NCBI RefSeq assembly: GCF_000204055.1
Contig: NW_006768797.1
Location: 867,248 to 931,247 of the forward strand
Source of the DNA: Melampsora larici-populina 98AG31
Lineage: Eukaryota > Basidiomycota > Pucciniomycetes > Pucciniales > Melampsoraceae
Direction: 5' to 3'
DNA: 64,000 nucleotides
Shown: positions 19,900 to 32,166 of the stretch, one piece after another
Numbering within the stretch: position 1 is the first letter of the stretch
Layout of the letters: each line of letters begins with the position of its first letter
Program-made: the position numbers and the translations under genes
Notes under the pieces: model-generated
Seen by the model: the letters and a program-made list of their open reading frames with translations, nothing else
Database searches by the model: none
Told to the model about the DNA's origin: nothing

Positions 19900-22800
19900 C
19901 TATTTACGTCGACCTCGACGAGTGGAACTATTAGATCTGGTATGTTGTAAGTTTCCTATGGCTCCTCCTCCTCTATTAGGTCCCCATCCAATAGGTGCAT
20001 TCGAATGAAACCCTTCTCGACTTGAGTTATTGTTATTATGATGATGAGGGTTGATGGAACCACCCATTGATCCATTACCATTACCATTGGCTCCATTGCC
20101 TCCCGTGTTTGGGATATTAGCTTCGCCCAAAACTTGTAAGACAGTATGCACATCCAAACGAGGACCTACACAAAGAGATAAACGATCGATCACGATCAGT
20201 ACATTGTTCTTAATCTAACCCTGTTTTTTTTCACTTACCATCAAAGCATGATGCAGACGGTAAAATCCCAAGCAAGTATCGTAATCCATCTGGAAACCAT
20301 GCAAATGGATTCTCTCTTTCTGCAGGAGCAAGGTGTGGGGGTGTTTCTCTTCCACGAGGAGGACTACTGTATCGATTTCGTTTAGGTCCTTCGTGGCTAT
20401 CGCGTGGTCTTCGATGAGGTACACCACCACCACCATGTTCCGCTTGATTCCCACCTGCCCTACGTTCGGGTGAGATCGAATCCCGTTGTCCACGTGGTCT
20501 TTTGCCACGAAAATCAGGTGAGAAACTTCGATCACGTTGTCTATTTCTTAGCAGGGCTGCTGGACCAGATGGGATTGATTGCGGATGTGAAGGTTCCTTA
20601 GAGGAAGCTCGCTTGAAGCCGTAGCCCTGTAGATGCTGAGGTACAGGTGAAGGAGATCGTCGTAGTGGAATGGGTTCAACGGATGTCCCAAGCTCTCGAC
20701 CAAGTACATCTTCAAGTCCATTGTAATTATGTTTGTCTCCCAACCTCTGAACAATGCTCCCTGTATATAGTATGATTGAAGGATAAAGTCAGTTGGATTA
20801 CAATTACAGAGAAGAGTGTAGAAATGATAACTGACAGTCGGGGAAATTTTCAGTTATCCTAGCATCCAGCTTGCGACTAGCAGTACTATCTCCATAGATA
20901 TACTCGTATGCTGCCCATCTATGCCACAGAGGTCGGGCAGCCTCTGATGAAATCTTAGAAATGGTTTTTTCAAATAGCGCACGTGCATCTATGTAACACC
21001 GAGTCAATAAGCTTTCGGGGCATCGGAGATAGCGTTATTTCATGAAAGATCGATCAAACCGACTTACTGCTATCATCATTCAGGCTGATGAGAAAATCGA
21101 GGTAGTTCAGAACGTATTCAACATCCTCACTGAAAGACTTTAGTCCTAGATCGAAAACTTTTGTAGCAACTGATGCCTCTTTATTCCAATGGTATTCCAT
21201 CATTGCCGAAGCCTCAAACACATGTCTTGTGAGGTATGGAGATTTTCTTGCTCGGGTAAACACTGCGCGTGCCGGTTTGATTCCCTAAAGGTTGAGGGGT
21301 ACAAAAAAGATGAGATGATATGATGTCATATATAGATGTCAACCCAATTCCGAGTGCGTACCTCTGTCCTACGAGCAAATCGCATCTCAGTGATCCAAAC
21401 GCTGGCCGCAGCTTCACGTAGTTCATCAACCTTGGGCTTATACAAGGATGTGACGTTCGTGCGTAACTCTTCTTCCTGTCTGGCCCGTTGTTGTTCCTCT
21501 TCTGTCAATTCATGAGTCGTTTCATGATCCACACCATTGGCAGTCTTAGATTCGATGATAGGAATCCCATGCGCAATCTCTTTTTCAATCGTCTTGTTGA
21601 TTTCATCAATCTCTGAATGATAATGATCAATCAAAGCTTTGAATGCCTCTGTGCATACTGAGTAATTTTTTAGAGTCTCTTGAATTTCAACAATGGCGTA
21701 GGTCAAGACCATGCTGATGTTGATGCAATCTCAAGTATAGTCAGTTCAGTGAGCATATTTCGATGATATGAAAATGCAAGTGCATACCTGGTGGAGTTAG
21801 CAGTCAAGCCGGAATGTAGCGTAAGGAGAGCCTCCTCAGTTTTTTCCATTTTTCGAAGATGGTGGGCGGCCAAATACCTGCAGCGCATACCAAGAGTCAT
21901 TCATTAATTCATGTCACTTATACTGATCTCTTGACAATATCCTATAAAACTGAAACAAACCACATTTCGCAATAAAAGCGCATATGCATCACTGCCTGAC
22001 GATACGCGTATTGGATTCGGGTATTCAAAGCAGCCTTGTCGGTTAACTCGAGTGGATTTTTCTCCTCCCATTGTAGGTAAGTCTTCCATTGTTCTAGATT
22101 TCGATGATCTTCTATACGCTTCCAGTTAGGCTTTACCGGCACTTTTGGCCGTAAAAGATTGTCAGTGAGTGCCTTCATATCACGAAGTGCCGCACGCGCT
22201 GCCATGTATTGCGCCGATTTGTCAGCTAAAAATTTCTTGGCCTAAAAATGTAGACAAAGTATCGAAGATACAAACTTGATTAGCGGGGTTCATCTCACTG
22301 CGATCAAGCTACGAGTTATGTCGGTTACTGACAGTCATCTTGCTCATCTGATGCTCGAAAGCATCATAATCTTTCCAGAGCTGTTCAATGTTGTTCAGCG
22401 GGATGCAAACAGCTCTTTGATAGACCTTTCGTAGCGAGTCCATCTTTTGTTGTTCTTGCCAGGTACCCGAAGCCTAGTGAGCCGGCGAATACAAAGCAAC
22501 GTATTATGTTCGGCTCTCGAGCGGAAATCCTTATATGAGGGATAAAAAACTTGAGAATTAACAATCACTGACCTCCCCTGCTTTGAGTATGCTGATATAA
22601 TCTATCCAGATAGATCCAGACTCTCGATCAATACCAATATGATTCAAGCTAAACTCGTAGGCGGAAATGATGATGGTACGAGAAGCCGCAGCTTTGTCAC
22701 CCTCGACTGGGTTCACCCTTCTGATGTAATTCAGGTAGAAAGCCCAAAGCTCGACGGAAACGGAGGAGCGCAAACAGTGTGAAAAGATCTGCTCCACTTC

Positions 22801-24265
22801 GGGAAAATGGCCATGACCAAGCTCTAAATCGGCATATGCTATCCATTGAGGGGCCTGCGGGACGACAAAGTGCAAGAGGTTTTGTGGTGAAGCGGATCAA
22901 AAAAGCCCGGACGAGCAGAAAATTTACAGTCAGGAAGGCAGTGGGTCAATATCTTTGTCTCGCAAGAAAAGTCAAGAGGGACAGGGGTCCGAGGTCAAGA
23001 GCAAATTGGCTGAGATGACAGTTTGGGACGTGAAGAGATGGATTTGGTTTGTGTATTTCATCAGTGTTGAGGCTTACAGCATCTGGAAAATTGCTCAAAA
23101 AGGATTTGTACACTTCTCGGGTCTTCTCTAAATCACCCTTTTTCTCTGCATCAGCGATCAGTTCTAACCAAGCTTCTCCATCCATACGGTTCTTTTCTAC
23201 TCTCTGTTTCAGAGTCGCTAGACGTGAAAGTAAAGGTTGGGGGGATGGAGGAGTCGGTGATTCGTCTTGGGATGCCTGTGGTGGGGATGGGGCGAACAGC
23301 GGTGTGTGATTATCAGAAGCTGGTTTGGCCGGTAAAGGAAATTTCATGATGGTGACCGGACTAGATGGATCTGGATTGCTCGGTTCATTGGTTGGCGCAG
23401 AAGGAGCGGACGTGTCGATAGCACTCGTACCCATATCGTGATCGTGATCAATCACATGACCTGACGGCTCGGTGGTTTCCGTCGCCGGATCTGGCAGGTC
23501 CTCAATCGCAACATCTGGCTGGCCTGTAGACTCGATCGATAAAGACATCTCCCTTGATCGAGCAATCTCCTGGTCACCATTCATGAGTGGATCAACAGAT
23601 GGGACATCGAGTGATTGAGGTTCGTTTTGGTTATCAGTCACGGCTGGCTGCTCTACAGCTTTGCCTTCAGGTAGAGAACCGGTCCCTTCGACAGAGTCAA
23701 TGAGTGAGACCGATACCGGGACATCACTTTGATTTGAAATCGGAGCAGGTATGATGGATGGCTCTTGTGAAGTGGGTATCTCAGTGGTGGTTGTCACTTC
23801 GAGTGCTTGAACCTCTGGATTCACACTGCTTGGAATGTCAACACTCGAGCTCGACTGACCTTCAGGCTGAATAGTAGATGAAGCTATTGTAGGTGGCGTA
23901 GAGGAGTTGAGGTTGGCTTGAAATGATTGAAGTTCCAAAAGATTAGCGACAATCTGAGAAGAAAGCAAATCGGGACCTAGTTGGCCTGGCGGAGGCACTG
24001 AATCAGATGCCAATGAAGTCGAGGTTTCTAGATCGGGTTGAGTAGGATTGGATATTTGAAGAGAGGCAGGACCATTCTCGCTAGATAACATTGATTCCAA
24101 GGCAGGATCACGAAGCGAAAAGAAACTAGAATCTGTGAGAGAGCTAGTGACCAAAGAAGGAGTGGCCAATGGAGTTGGGATTGGAGACGGAGTGACTTGC
24201 AAAGATGATAATCGAGGGTCACGTAGTGAGTTAGGAGTATCGGTTGATTGATTGTTTGAGTTCAT
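19900..24265 (-). CDS. RNA14: mRNA 3'-end processing factor Rna14/CstF-77
   Basis: Scaffold of the cleavage factor that recognises pre-mRNA for cleavage and polyadenylation in the nucleus. Ten exons fit in phase: 23078-24265, 22573-22854, 22333-22473, 21961-22241, 21788-21877, 21362-21713, 21068-21284, 20836-20988, 20239-20760 and 19900-20165; about 1163 residues. HAT-type helical repeats run from about residue 340 ([50 protein letters not shown]..., [19 protein letters not shown]). The C-terminal monkeytail-like segment that binds Rna15 is seen as [21 protein letters not shown]. The first 330 residues are a long Ser/Thr/Pro/Asn-rich extension, longer than in most homologs, and the last 60 are Asn/Gly-rich. 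It is divergent from CWC15. Confidence 0.93.
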
Positions 24266-24647
24266 CTTGTTGAGAATGAAAGTTATGATTTGATTTCAAT
24301 TCAATAACATTCAAAAGCGAGCAGATTAAACAGCAGTTGATTGGTTGAGAATGCTTAGAATGGTAAAAATTAGAATGGTGAGAATGAGAATGGTGTGAGT
24401 GAGAATGAGAAGATTGGTGGTTAATCGACGGAAAAGTTAAAAACCGATCAAATCTCAAAATCACTCTGTAATCTATCACACCCGGTGACAGATCACTTGA
24501 CCTTCACCTTACACATACCTGTCACATCACCTTTAACAATACACCCAATCTCGAAACAATTCACGCCATCTTTCTAGACTTCTCACTCACCAGTCCTACC
24601 TTTTCACTTCAACTAATCTAACTAATCATCTCTATCTTTAACCAAAA
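24266..24647. promoter_or_regulatory. Shared divergent promoter of RNA14 and CWC15
   Basis: Only 382 bp separate the two start codons. The region has repeated GAATGGTGAGAATG-type steps (24357-24412) and pyrimidine-rich stretches on the CWC15 side, but no clear TATA box. Both genes act on pre-mRNA, so shared control is plausible but unproven. Confidence 0.6.
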
Positions 24648-25754
24648 ATGTCTAGCGCACATCGACCAACATGGACCCCAGCCGTTCGTATCTTTAGATC
24701 ATCAAATTCAATCTCATGATCAAACCACTAACTAACTCTAAATCCATCTTTTTACCAAAACAAAAAACAACTTAGATGGGAAAAGATGCAAGATTGAATA
24801 CCAAACAATATAGTTCTAGAGATATAGCAGGACATACAAAATTAAAATATAGACAACCAGGTCAAAACTCAATCAATGAAATCTCAAGAAGAGATTTAAA
24901 ACTCGAATTAATCTTAGCAGAAAAAGAAGCCAATGCCAAAAAACGTAGAGCTGCTGGATTATTACCTTTGATTGAAGAACCATCGTCATCATCATCATCA
25001 TCTATAATAAAATCAATTCAACCAACAGAAGATCAAGAAGATGATGAAGTTAAGGCGAAGAGAAGGAAGATTTTAGAAGAAGCTTTATTGGCTGATAAAG
25101 ATGACTCTGATAGTGAAGATGAAGATGAAGATCATAGGAAGCAATCTAAAAAATCTGGAAAAGCGACCGAAAAAAATGGGGATGATCACTCTCTTCAAGG
25201 TGACCATGATGGTGACGATGATGATGAAAGTAGTGATGATAGTGATGATGATGAAAATGAAACCGCCGAACTATTGAAAGAACTAGAAAAGATTAAACGT
25301 GAAAGGGCAGAAGAGAAGGAGCGATTGGTAAGAGATCCGAGTTTATCAGTACTACAATCTGTTCACATTCAATTGATCATCATCATCATCTTGCTCTCAA
25401 CAACAGGAACAAGAACGTGCTGCTACAGATGCAGTTGATAAAGAAACTTCAGCTGCCATGGGAAATCCACTACTCAATCTGAAAGCAGCTCTCAATGTGA
25501 ATGGAAACACTTCACCTACCAATTCGGTTTCCACATCCACTACGAGCTTCTCGGTCAAGAAACGATGGGATGATGATGTGATCTTTAAGAATCAAGCGCG
25601 AGACGTAAACGAAAAACCTAAGAAGGAATTTGTTAACGATCTCCTCAGAACAGAGTTTCATAGGAGATTTCTCAAGTTCGTGACATTTCTCTTTTTTGTA
25701 TCTTCACTTACCTTCACTGATCTTAACAACCTCCTCAGGAAATTCATCGCTTAA
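24648..25754 (+). CDS. CWC15: Spliceosome component Cwc15
   Basis: Member of the Prp19-associated complex of active spliceosomes, in the nucleus. Four exons in phase: 24648-24683, 24776-25327, 25407-25675 and 25739-25754 (a 16-base last exon); 290 residues. The N-terminus [12 protein letters not shown] then KQYSSRD...[11 protein letters not shown] is the family signature. The middle is an acidic, low-complexity stretch of Asp/Glu/Ser repeats. The C-terminus [14 protein letters not shown]...[19 protein letters not shown] is the conserved Cwc15 end. Introns 1 and 3 use the unusual donor GTTCGT. A start at 24776 would lose the conserved N-terminus, so the short first exon is preferred. Confidence 0.93.
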
Positions 25755-28013
25755 TCGAGTCTCAAAGCTTCGTCAGCTTTGGTCCAAGATCTGCGCCAAG
25801 TCTCATCAATGCTCATTAAAACTATACTTTTGGCCTAAAATTGAATCTCCCTCGCGCGACCAAACTCATTCACCTTGAAGCACTTTTCATGGCAAAGCGA
25901 TGTGAAACTCCTGAAGGCTGATTCACAGCACAAACTCAACCATCCTACGTGTTCTGATCGCACAAGAGAGTAGTGTTGTTGCCTGTTGTATGTATCATGT
26001 AAGATAAGTTAGATCTTGGTGGCTATTTCATCAAATATACTACTCAGTACGCGTATTTCGGATACCTGCACTGTCATGGCTTAGTCTAGCGAGTGATTGA
26101 GGTCACACCGCGAGGTTGTGTGAAAAGCCGATGTGAGTAGGTATGAACTAGACCCAGTGTCTGTTTGCTCGTGACAAGTATGGTCATGATGAAATAAAAG
26201 GTTGAGAATGAATTCCATAGACACAAATCGCGAAACTACAGGCGATCAAAGGCCAGATCCACACGAAAATGCCAAGATGATCAAAATCTCTGACTGGGTA
26301 AAGTCACGAAAAATTAAATCATACGAATCTTGTAGTCATTTGGCAAGTAATGCAAATTGCACCTGCACAAATGTGAATGTATAAATAATTACTGAACTTT
26401 TTGGAAAACCAATCAAGTCTCAGAGGAGTTGAAGTTGAAAAGGCAATTTAGTCAAGCAGGCTCATCACTTCGATGTTTATGATACATATATAGTCAATTG
26501 CATTTTACTTCCTCCTGGATGGATCATAACTCGTAAATTTCCATCCTTTGTTTCAAGTCATTACAAAAATTGATACGATCGAAAAAAACAATTCTTTATA
26601 AATTCATCTCTTGCCACACGATCATCTGGCTGTGTGTATTCACAAATGATTGACTGAAACCTGGATGATGATCAAAACCTTGCTGCAATAAATAAACACA
26701 ACTGTTTCATCATTATACAAACGAAATTTCCTTGATGGTCAGCCTTGAAAACAAGTTTACTCATACTATGTTAGTTATGAACTGAGTGCTCAAGAAGTCC
26801 TAAGCAAAGAAGACCCCCATTCTCAAAAGACCTGCTTATAAGTGAACACATCATATTTAATCAAATTTTTGCTTCATGATATGAAATTAGAAATCACAAT
26901 AGTCGGTGTTGAGAAGTATAGAATATTTTCCAGGAAAGATCAAAAGACACAAACCTGAGTAATTCTGAACTGGACATCTGATTCTGGCGAGTCAAATTGT
27001 CCAGTTGTATAAACCAAATTATACACCATCTTTGATACATTTATTTTTCTGGTTTACATATTGGCCTCATCCATCGTTCCGACCGTAAGCTTGGTGAACT
27101 GATTATCTGGAACACTGCGAGCTTTTATATAATACCAGTGTGCCCAAGTCACATCGAGAACACTCTAGATACCGTTGATCGAAGGATCTTGATTGATCGG
27201 AATTAACTTTTTTCACGGAAGGAATTTATTCTTTCAAGGGGCAATCGTGACATTACTCAGCGGAGTGCTAATATGCCTTTTTCTCACCAAGCTACACCTG
27301 CCTTGGATGAATGAGCCGTGAGACGTGTGATAAAATCGCTGCGTTCGTTCCGACTGTTTGATGAGCAATTATGTATCTGCGTCTCATGTTGTAAAGGATC
27401 CAGCTCATAGCCTACAAAAGTATTGTGTCAGTGTGTGTGTGTGGCCATGCAAGGCTCGGCAGACCCCGTTGAGATCAGAGTGATTTGATGAAAAAGCATG
27501 TTCAAGTTTTCCCACAAAAGTTGAGCAATTTGAGGGTTGGAAGTCTCAGCAAGCTTTGTAAAACCGACAGCAATGTGATCTGGGTGGGACCATCAGCTGA
27601 TCTGCCAAGCAATCCACTGATCTTTTTGTCCGTCTCATCAACAGTCGATGATGAGAAACTCTTTGAACGCTTCAGATCACGTACAAGCAGCTTGGAAAGA
27701 TATCTTATTGCGACCGATGTAACAGTAAGACCAGGTCCAAGAGAATGATCCAGATCAAGTATTGAAATGTAATGTAAACTTTATCATTCCTGGATTCTTT
27801 ACTTTGCCATTACTCGTCTGCGCCCCCTCATATGTGTACAATGTTCTCATTGAGCTACCACTTTGGACATACCAATCGCTATCTAATTTCCACTTGATCA
27901 CTTTTTATTATACAAGTATGCCCTCATAGAGCTAATTGATCGAAATCACAATCATACATACATCTTTTGCAAGTCCTCGAATCGACTTTGATCTCTAATC
28001 CCTCGCCCACCTG
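25755..28013. other. Intergenic stretch with one unassigned frame
   Basis: Mostly AT-rich noncoding DNA. A frame of 87 codons at 27485-27748 (+) has protein-like composition (VIWVGPSADLPSNPLIFLSVSS) but no recognised domain or splice partners. A short GT run lies near 27430-27442. Confidence 0.4.
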
Positions 28014-29891
28014 ATGTTAGGATCAACCTCATTTCTTTGGTACCATTCCATCTCCAACACCTTTCTCATCATCATCTCACTGTGGTATCATTCATTTTCG
28101 ACCATTACTCCCTTGAAAGCTCCTTTGTACCATGGATCCAGATGTAACTTATTCAATCTCATCACCGTTTTGATCATCCTCTTGACGTCAATATCAACAA
28201 AATCTTCACCCTTGACAACACACATATGCAACGATTCTCAACCAGAAAGTCCTACTATCTCACAGGTAAGTCACTGTGGTTATATAGAATGACTAAAACA
28301 GCTTAGAATCATCTGTTGATTGATTGACTTCTTTGGGTCCTGGTTCATCTATCAGAATGCTGAGAAAACTCTAGTGATCAATGCTCCCCTTCGTAATGTT
28401 TGGGATGGGCGCATACAGGTTGGTCTTGATGAATGTATGTTTTCAGGAAAAAATAGGCTCTAGCATACTTATGCATACTGTCGTTTTCCTTTTTCGTGGC
28501 ATTCAAAGTTGATATTGGATCAGGAAGCAAACGATGACCCAATTCATTCATCAATATCTACATTTGATGGAAAAAACACCGTTCAAGTCACCGAGACAAC
28601 AAATGGATTTTCCCCACCAAGGTAATGATTTCCTTCATTGAAGAATGCTCGATAATGAATTAACTTATCAAGATATCCTTTCATGCGTTGAAATCCACCT
28701 TGTCTGCTTTAATCTCTTCAGCCTTTCCTCATCTAAGAACCCCAATGATCTCACCAAGAAATCAAATCCTAGTCTAGTCAAAAGAATGCCTATAGACTTA
28801 ATGGCAGATAAAGGAAAACGATCAAGTATACCTCAAAAGCTTTTAAGGATTCCCAAGATCCTTGCTGGTTTAGATTACGATTCATTACCAGTAGTTAAAA
28901 TGAAATCTCAACTTGAAGAACACTTTAAACCGAGTGCATGGCTTAAAGTGGTCCAAAGGATCTTACGACAAATCACTTCGAAAGCCATTGCAAACGGAGT
29001 AGTAGGAAGTAATTGGGATTGTTTTACATTTCAATCAACCAACAGTAATAGTACTGATCTAGATCCATCACACTTATCATCTGATCTAAAGTCAGCTTTT
29101 TGGGGTATCATGGTTAATGATGAAGGAGATGAGAGTACTGGAATCTTTAGACGAATTATTATGTGGGCACCTATTGGAACGGTTGTCAAAAGAGCTGAAG
29201 TTGATTTACATTCGAATTTTCCTGAGATCTTGATTGCATATGTTAATACTGATTCATCAGCTGGGATCACAAAACATACTGTTAATTCATTTGATACTAA
29301 AAGAAAACTTAGGAGTCCAGTAGATCAATATTTATCTTATGAATTCACGATTCATAGATCTACTGATCGAGCTGAACGAGAAGAACTCAAATCAGATCTG
29401 GTAAAGTCTTTCTTACATTCTCGCTTTACCATCATTTCTCTAGTCCATTGGTTTCTTTCTCTTTCTCTTTCGATTATACTGATTACCAAAACTTGATTCG
29501 ATTGATTCTTTTTCCAGGTTTCTGAATCACCTGAAGATGATCAAAAACATGTTTTTTCAATGGCTTTTGAGTTTTGGATTTCTGTTATTCTTCATCATCA
29601 TTTAAGTACAGCTACTCAAATCATCAGTATCGAACCAACTATCTTTAAAGAATTCAAATCAAATAGATTTACGGCTTCTTCTATAAATCTTTCTAATGGA
29701 CTTGAAGGTATATTTATCTCAAAAGAAAAATCTTGATTCAAACCTTTTTCATTTTTTTTTGCTAACATTCTCTTGATGATTTGATTTTTTTGTTTTTCAA
29801 ATCAGGTGATATCAAATCGATTTATTTATATTCTCTTCCAATACATGATCCTCTAATTTCTACCAGATGGAAAGAAGAAGAAAGATCATAA
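28014..29891 (+). CDS. Six-exon protein of unknown function
   Basis: Not recognised. Exons in agreeing phase: 28014-28265, 28356-28418, 28524-28621, 28722-29400, 29518-29707 and 29806-29891; 455 residues. The N-terminal part is hydrophobic, with a possible membrane segment (NLFNLITVLIILLTSI), and the start is the least certain part. The central exon is a globular-looking domain (PQKLLRIPKILAGLDYDSLPVV, LKSAFWGIMVNDEGDES, IIMWAPIGTVVKRAEVDLHS). The C-terminal part reads VFSMAFEFWISVILHHHLS. Six matching splice phases and balanced composition support a real gene. The donor at 28419 (GTTGGT) is weak, so exon 2 may extend differently. Confidence 0.7.
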
Positions 29892-30536
29892 ACTCAATAA
29901 ATAACTGGCCTTGATCATGAGCTCAAAACTTCCAATATATACTCATGACCAAACTCCATGACAAAAAAGGTCTCCCCTGGTTGGAGCTATCAAGTAAACA
30001 GATCAAGCACTTAAATCAAAGTGAAATGTAAGTTAATCTCCTCTTGTAACAATAGATCCTTACTTCATGAGTTCAAAACTCACCTCTGTGATGTATGTAC
30101 AGCCAAAAGCGTGTCACGTAGACCTAAAACCTTCAACATAAAGAACCTGATGTAAAGAGAGGATTGGAAATCTTGTGTTCTACATGACAAGACATCAAAA
30201 ACCTTTCAACACATCTGGTATCCAAAAAAAAAACTTGAAACAAACTAAAAGGCATTGATGACCAATCCCAGTCCAGATCTTATCTTTTTTCCTATTCATA
30301 TCTCTCAAAGATTTAATCCAAACCCTCAACCTTTCAGAAAAAATCTCACAGCTATGTTGATTAAAAATTCACCTATATCATTCCAATTAAAGTATCTATC
30401 TATTGATTTGTATCATCTTAATCTTCTTATGTAGAAACCTCTCAGAAAATGATCAAACAAAATCATATTCATAATGATATCAAATAATCACGGTTTTTTT
30501 TTCTTTGTTTGTTTTTAAAGATACAACTTATTATAG

Positions 30537-30767
30537 ATTGATTGATTGTATAAACAAACAAATTCACTTTAACCAATCTAAAGCTTTTGTAAGGATTAAA
30601 AGGTTATAGCGGGGAAACCCAAAAAAACCATAAGGTTTAATGCGGGTTTTCCATGCGAGTTTTTCCATACGGATTTCATATTTGTGTACCCATATTAAGA
30701 TATGGTATGATTGTATAAAACAAACAAATTCACTTTAACCAAACCCAAAAGCTTTTGTAAGTCTAGG
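30537..30767 (+). repeat. Diverged direct repeat around a 112-bp insert
   Basis: GATTGTATAAA-CAAACAAATTCACTTTAACCAA ... AAAGCTTTTGTAAG occurs at about 30541-30595 and again at 30708-30762. The spacer contains GCGGGTTTTCCATGCGAGTT. A local duplication or target-flanking repeat of a small insertion would explain it. Confidence 0.6.
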
Positions 30768-31510
30768 ATATAGGTAAAGCAAGTGAAGAACATCCTAAAA
30801 ATCCAATCTACAAAAACCTATCAGAAATCTGGTATTCACTTCATCTTCCAATAAAGCTGATATATAGGCTGATCTCAATCAACTAAAACAAATTCAAATC
30901 CATCCACAAATCAAATCCAAACTTTTCAAAAAAACACTTCAAGAAATCAATTCATGTAGAAAAGAAAACCTGCAAAACATTAAGAGTTTTATCAAAGTCT
31001 GTACTGTTGTACACCCTGAAAAGGATATCATATAAATTCAATTTTTTATCTCAGTACATAGTAAAGAGTTCAATAAACCTTAAGTCTTGAGTATTAACCT
31101 ATGTATGTAGTTTGATACGATATCATTAGTAAGATAATGATCTTGAGCAGTTACAGATACGATGATGACAATCTGAGTGGTAAAACAAGCAGTGAATGAC
31201 ATTTCTAAACAGAAAAGAATAATAAGATGAGATATATTGAATTTGGGTAATCAAGGAAGCTTGACTATAAGCCCTTCTAGCCTCTACAAACAAGCAAGGC
31301 TGAATGAGTGGGATGTAAACTGATTGACCTTTTTCAATTTTTGGGTATCAAAGACACTGTGATCAAACACAGCCACCACTCTTTGCAGCTAGCTAGTTCT
31401 TTTATGTAGCTTACCTTTATCATACCATATCATACATTGTACTTAAGAAAACCAAGTCAAGCTCCAGAGTCTGACGCATACACACCACAATCAATAACCT
31501 TCTTCATTTC

Positions 31511-31622
31511 CTCTCTTTCTTTCTCTTTCTCTCTTTCTTTCTCTTTCTCTCTTTCTTTCTCTTTCTCTCTTTCTTTCTCTTTCTCTCTTTCTTTCTCTTT
31601 CTCTCTTTCTTTCTCTTTCTCT
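31511..31622 (+). repeat. CT-rich minisatellite, 18-bp unit
   Basis: About six head-to-tail copies of CTCTTTCTTTCTCTTTCT, nearly perfect. Pure pyrimidine on this strand, so it can form triplex DNA. It is not in a gene. Confidence 0.9.
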
Positions 31623-32166
31623 CATCAATTCAATCATTTATTTTCAAGGTGGTAAACACTCACACAAATCAATATTATTTTAAACAAACCAAACAAAAAC
31701 CAAAACAAAAATTAAATACTTTCTATAAAGTAAATCATACAAATAGTTTTCATCTCAATCTGTCATTCCCAATATATTTCTTTCAGAAAACCAAACAAAA
31801 CAAATATATATATCTATTTGAAGATCGTACTGTGAAAACCCAATTTAAAAGAAACCCAGAAAAAGAAATATCCAAAGAAATATCCGAAAAAAAAAAACGT
31901 CTAGTGTATGATACACAAAAACGAAAAATCATAAATCATAAAAATCCCTTTTCATAATTACGAAAAAAAAAGTCTACTTATTCAACAGAATCCTTTTTTT
32001 GAAAAAAACAAAAAACTCATTCACAAAACCGAAAAATAACGAAAAAAAAAAGATCCAAGAAGAAAGTATTCTTGTACAATCACACCTTCAAAAAACCCCC
32101 ACAAAACCCACTTCCCATCCAAAAAGAAAACCAATTGATTTTTTTTGATGGGAGGGGGAGATGATT

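Larger units (their letters stand above)
29892..32166. other. Intergenic stretch with repeats
   Basis: No gene seen. AT-rich, with a dispersed duplication and a CT microsatellite listed separately; the right end is the 3' region of the cyclin gene. Confidence 0.5.

Noticed and set aside
31437..31655. Signal-like SLSFSF repeat protein
   Set aside because: Pure translation of the 18-bp CT minisatellite.
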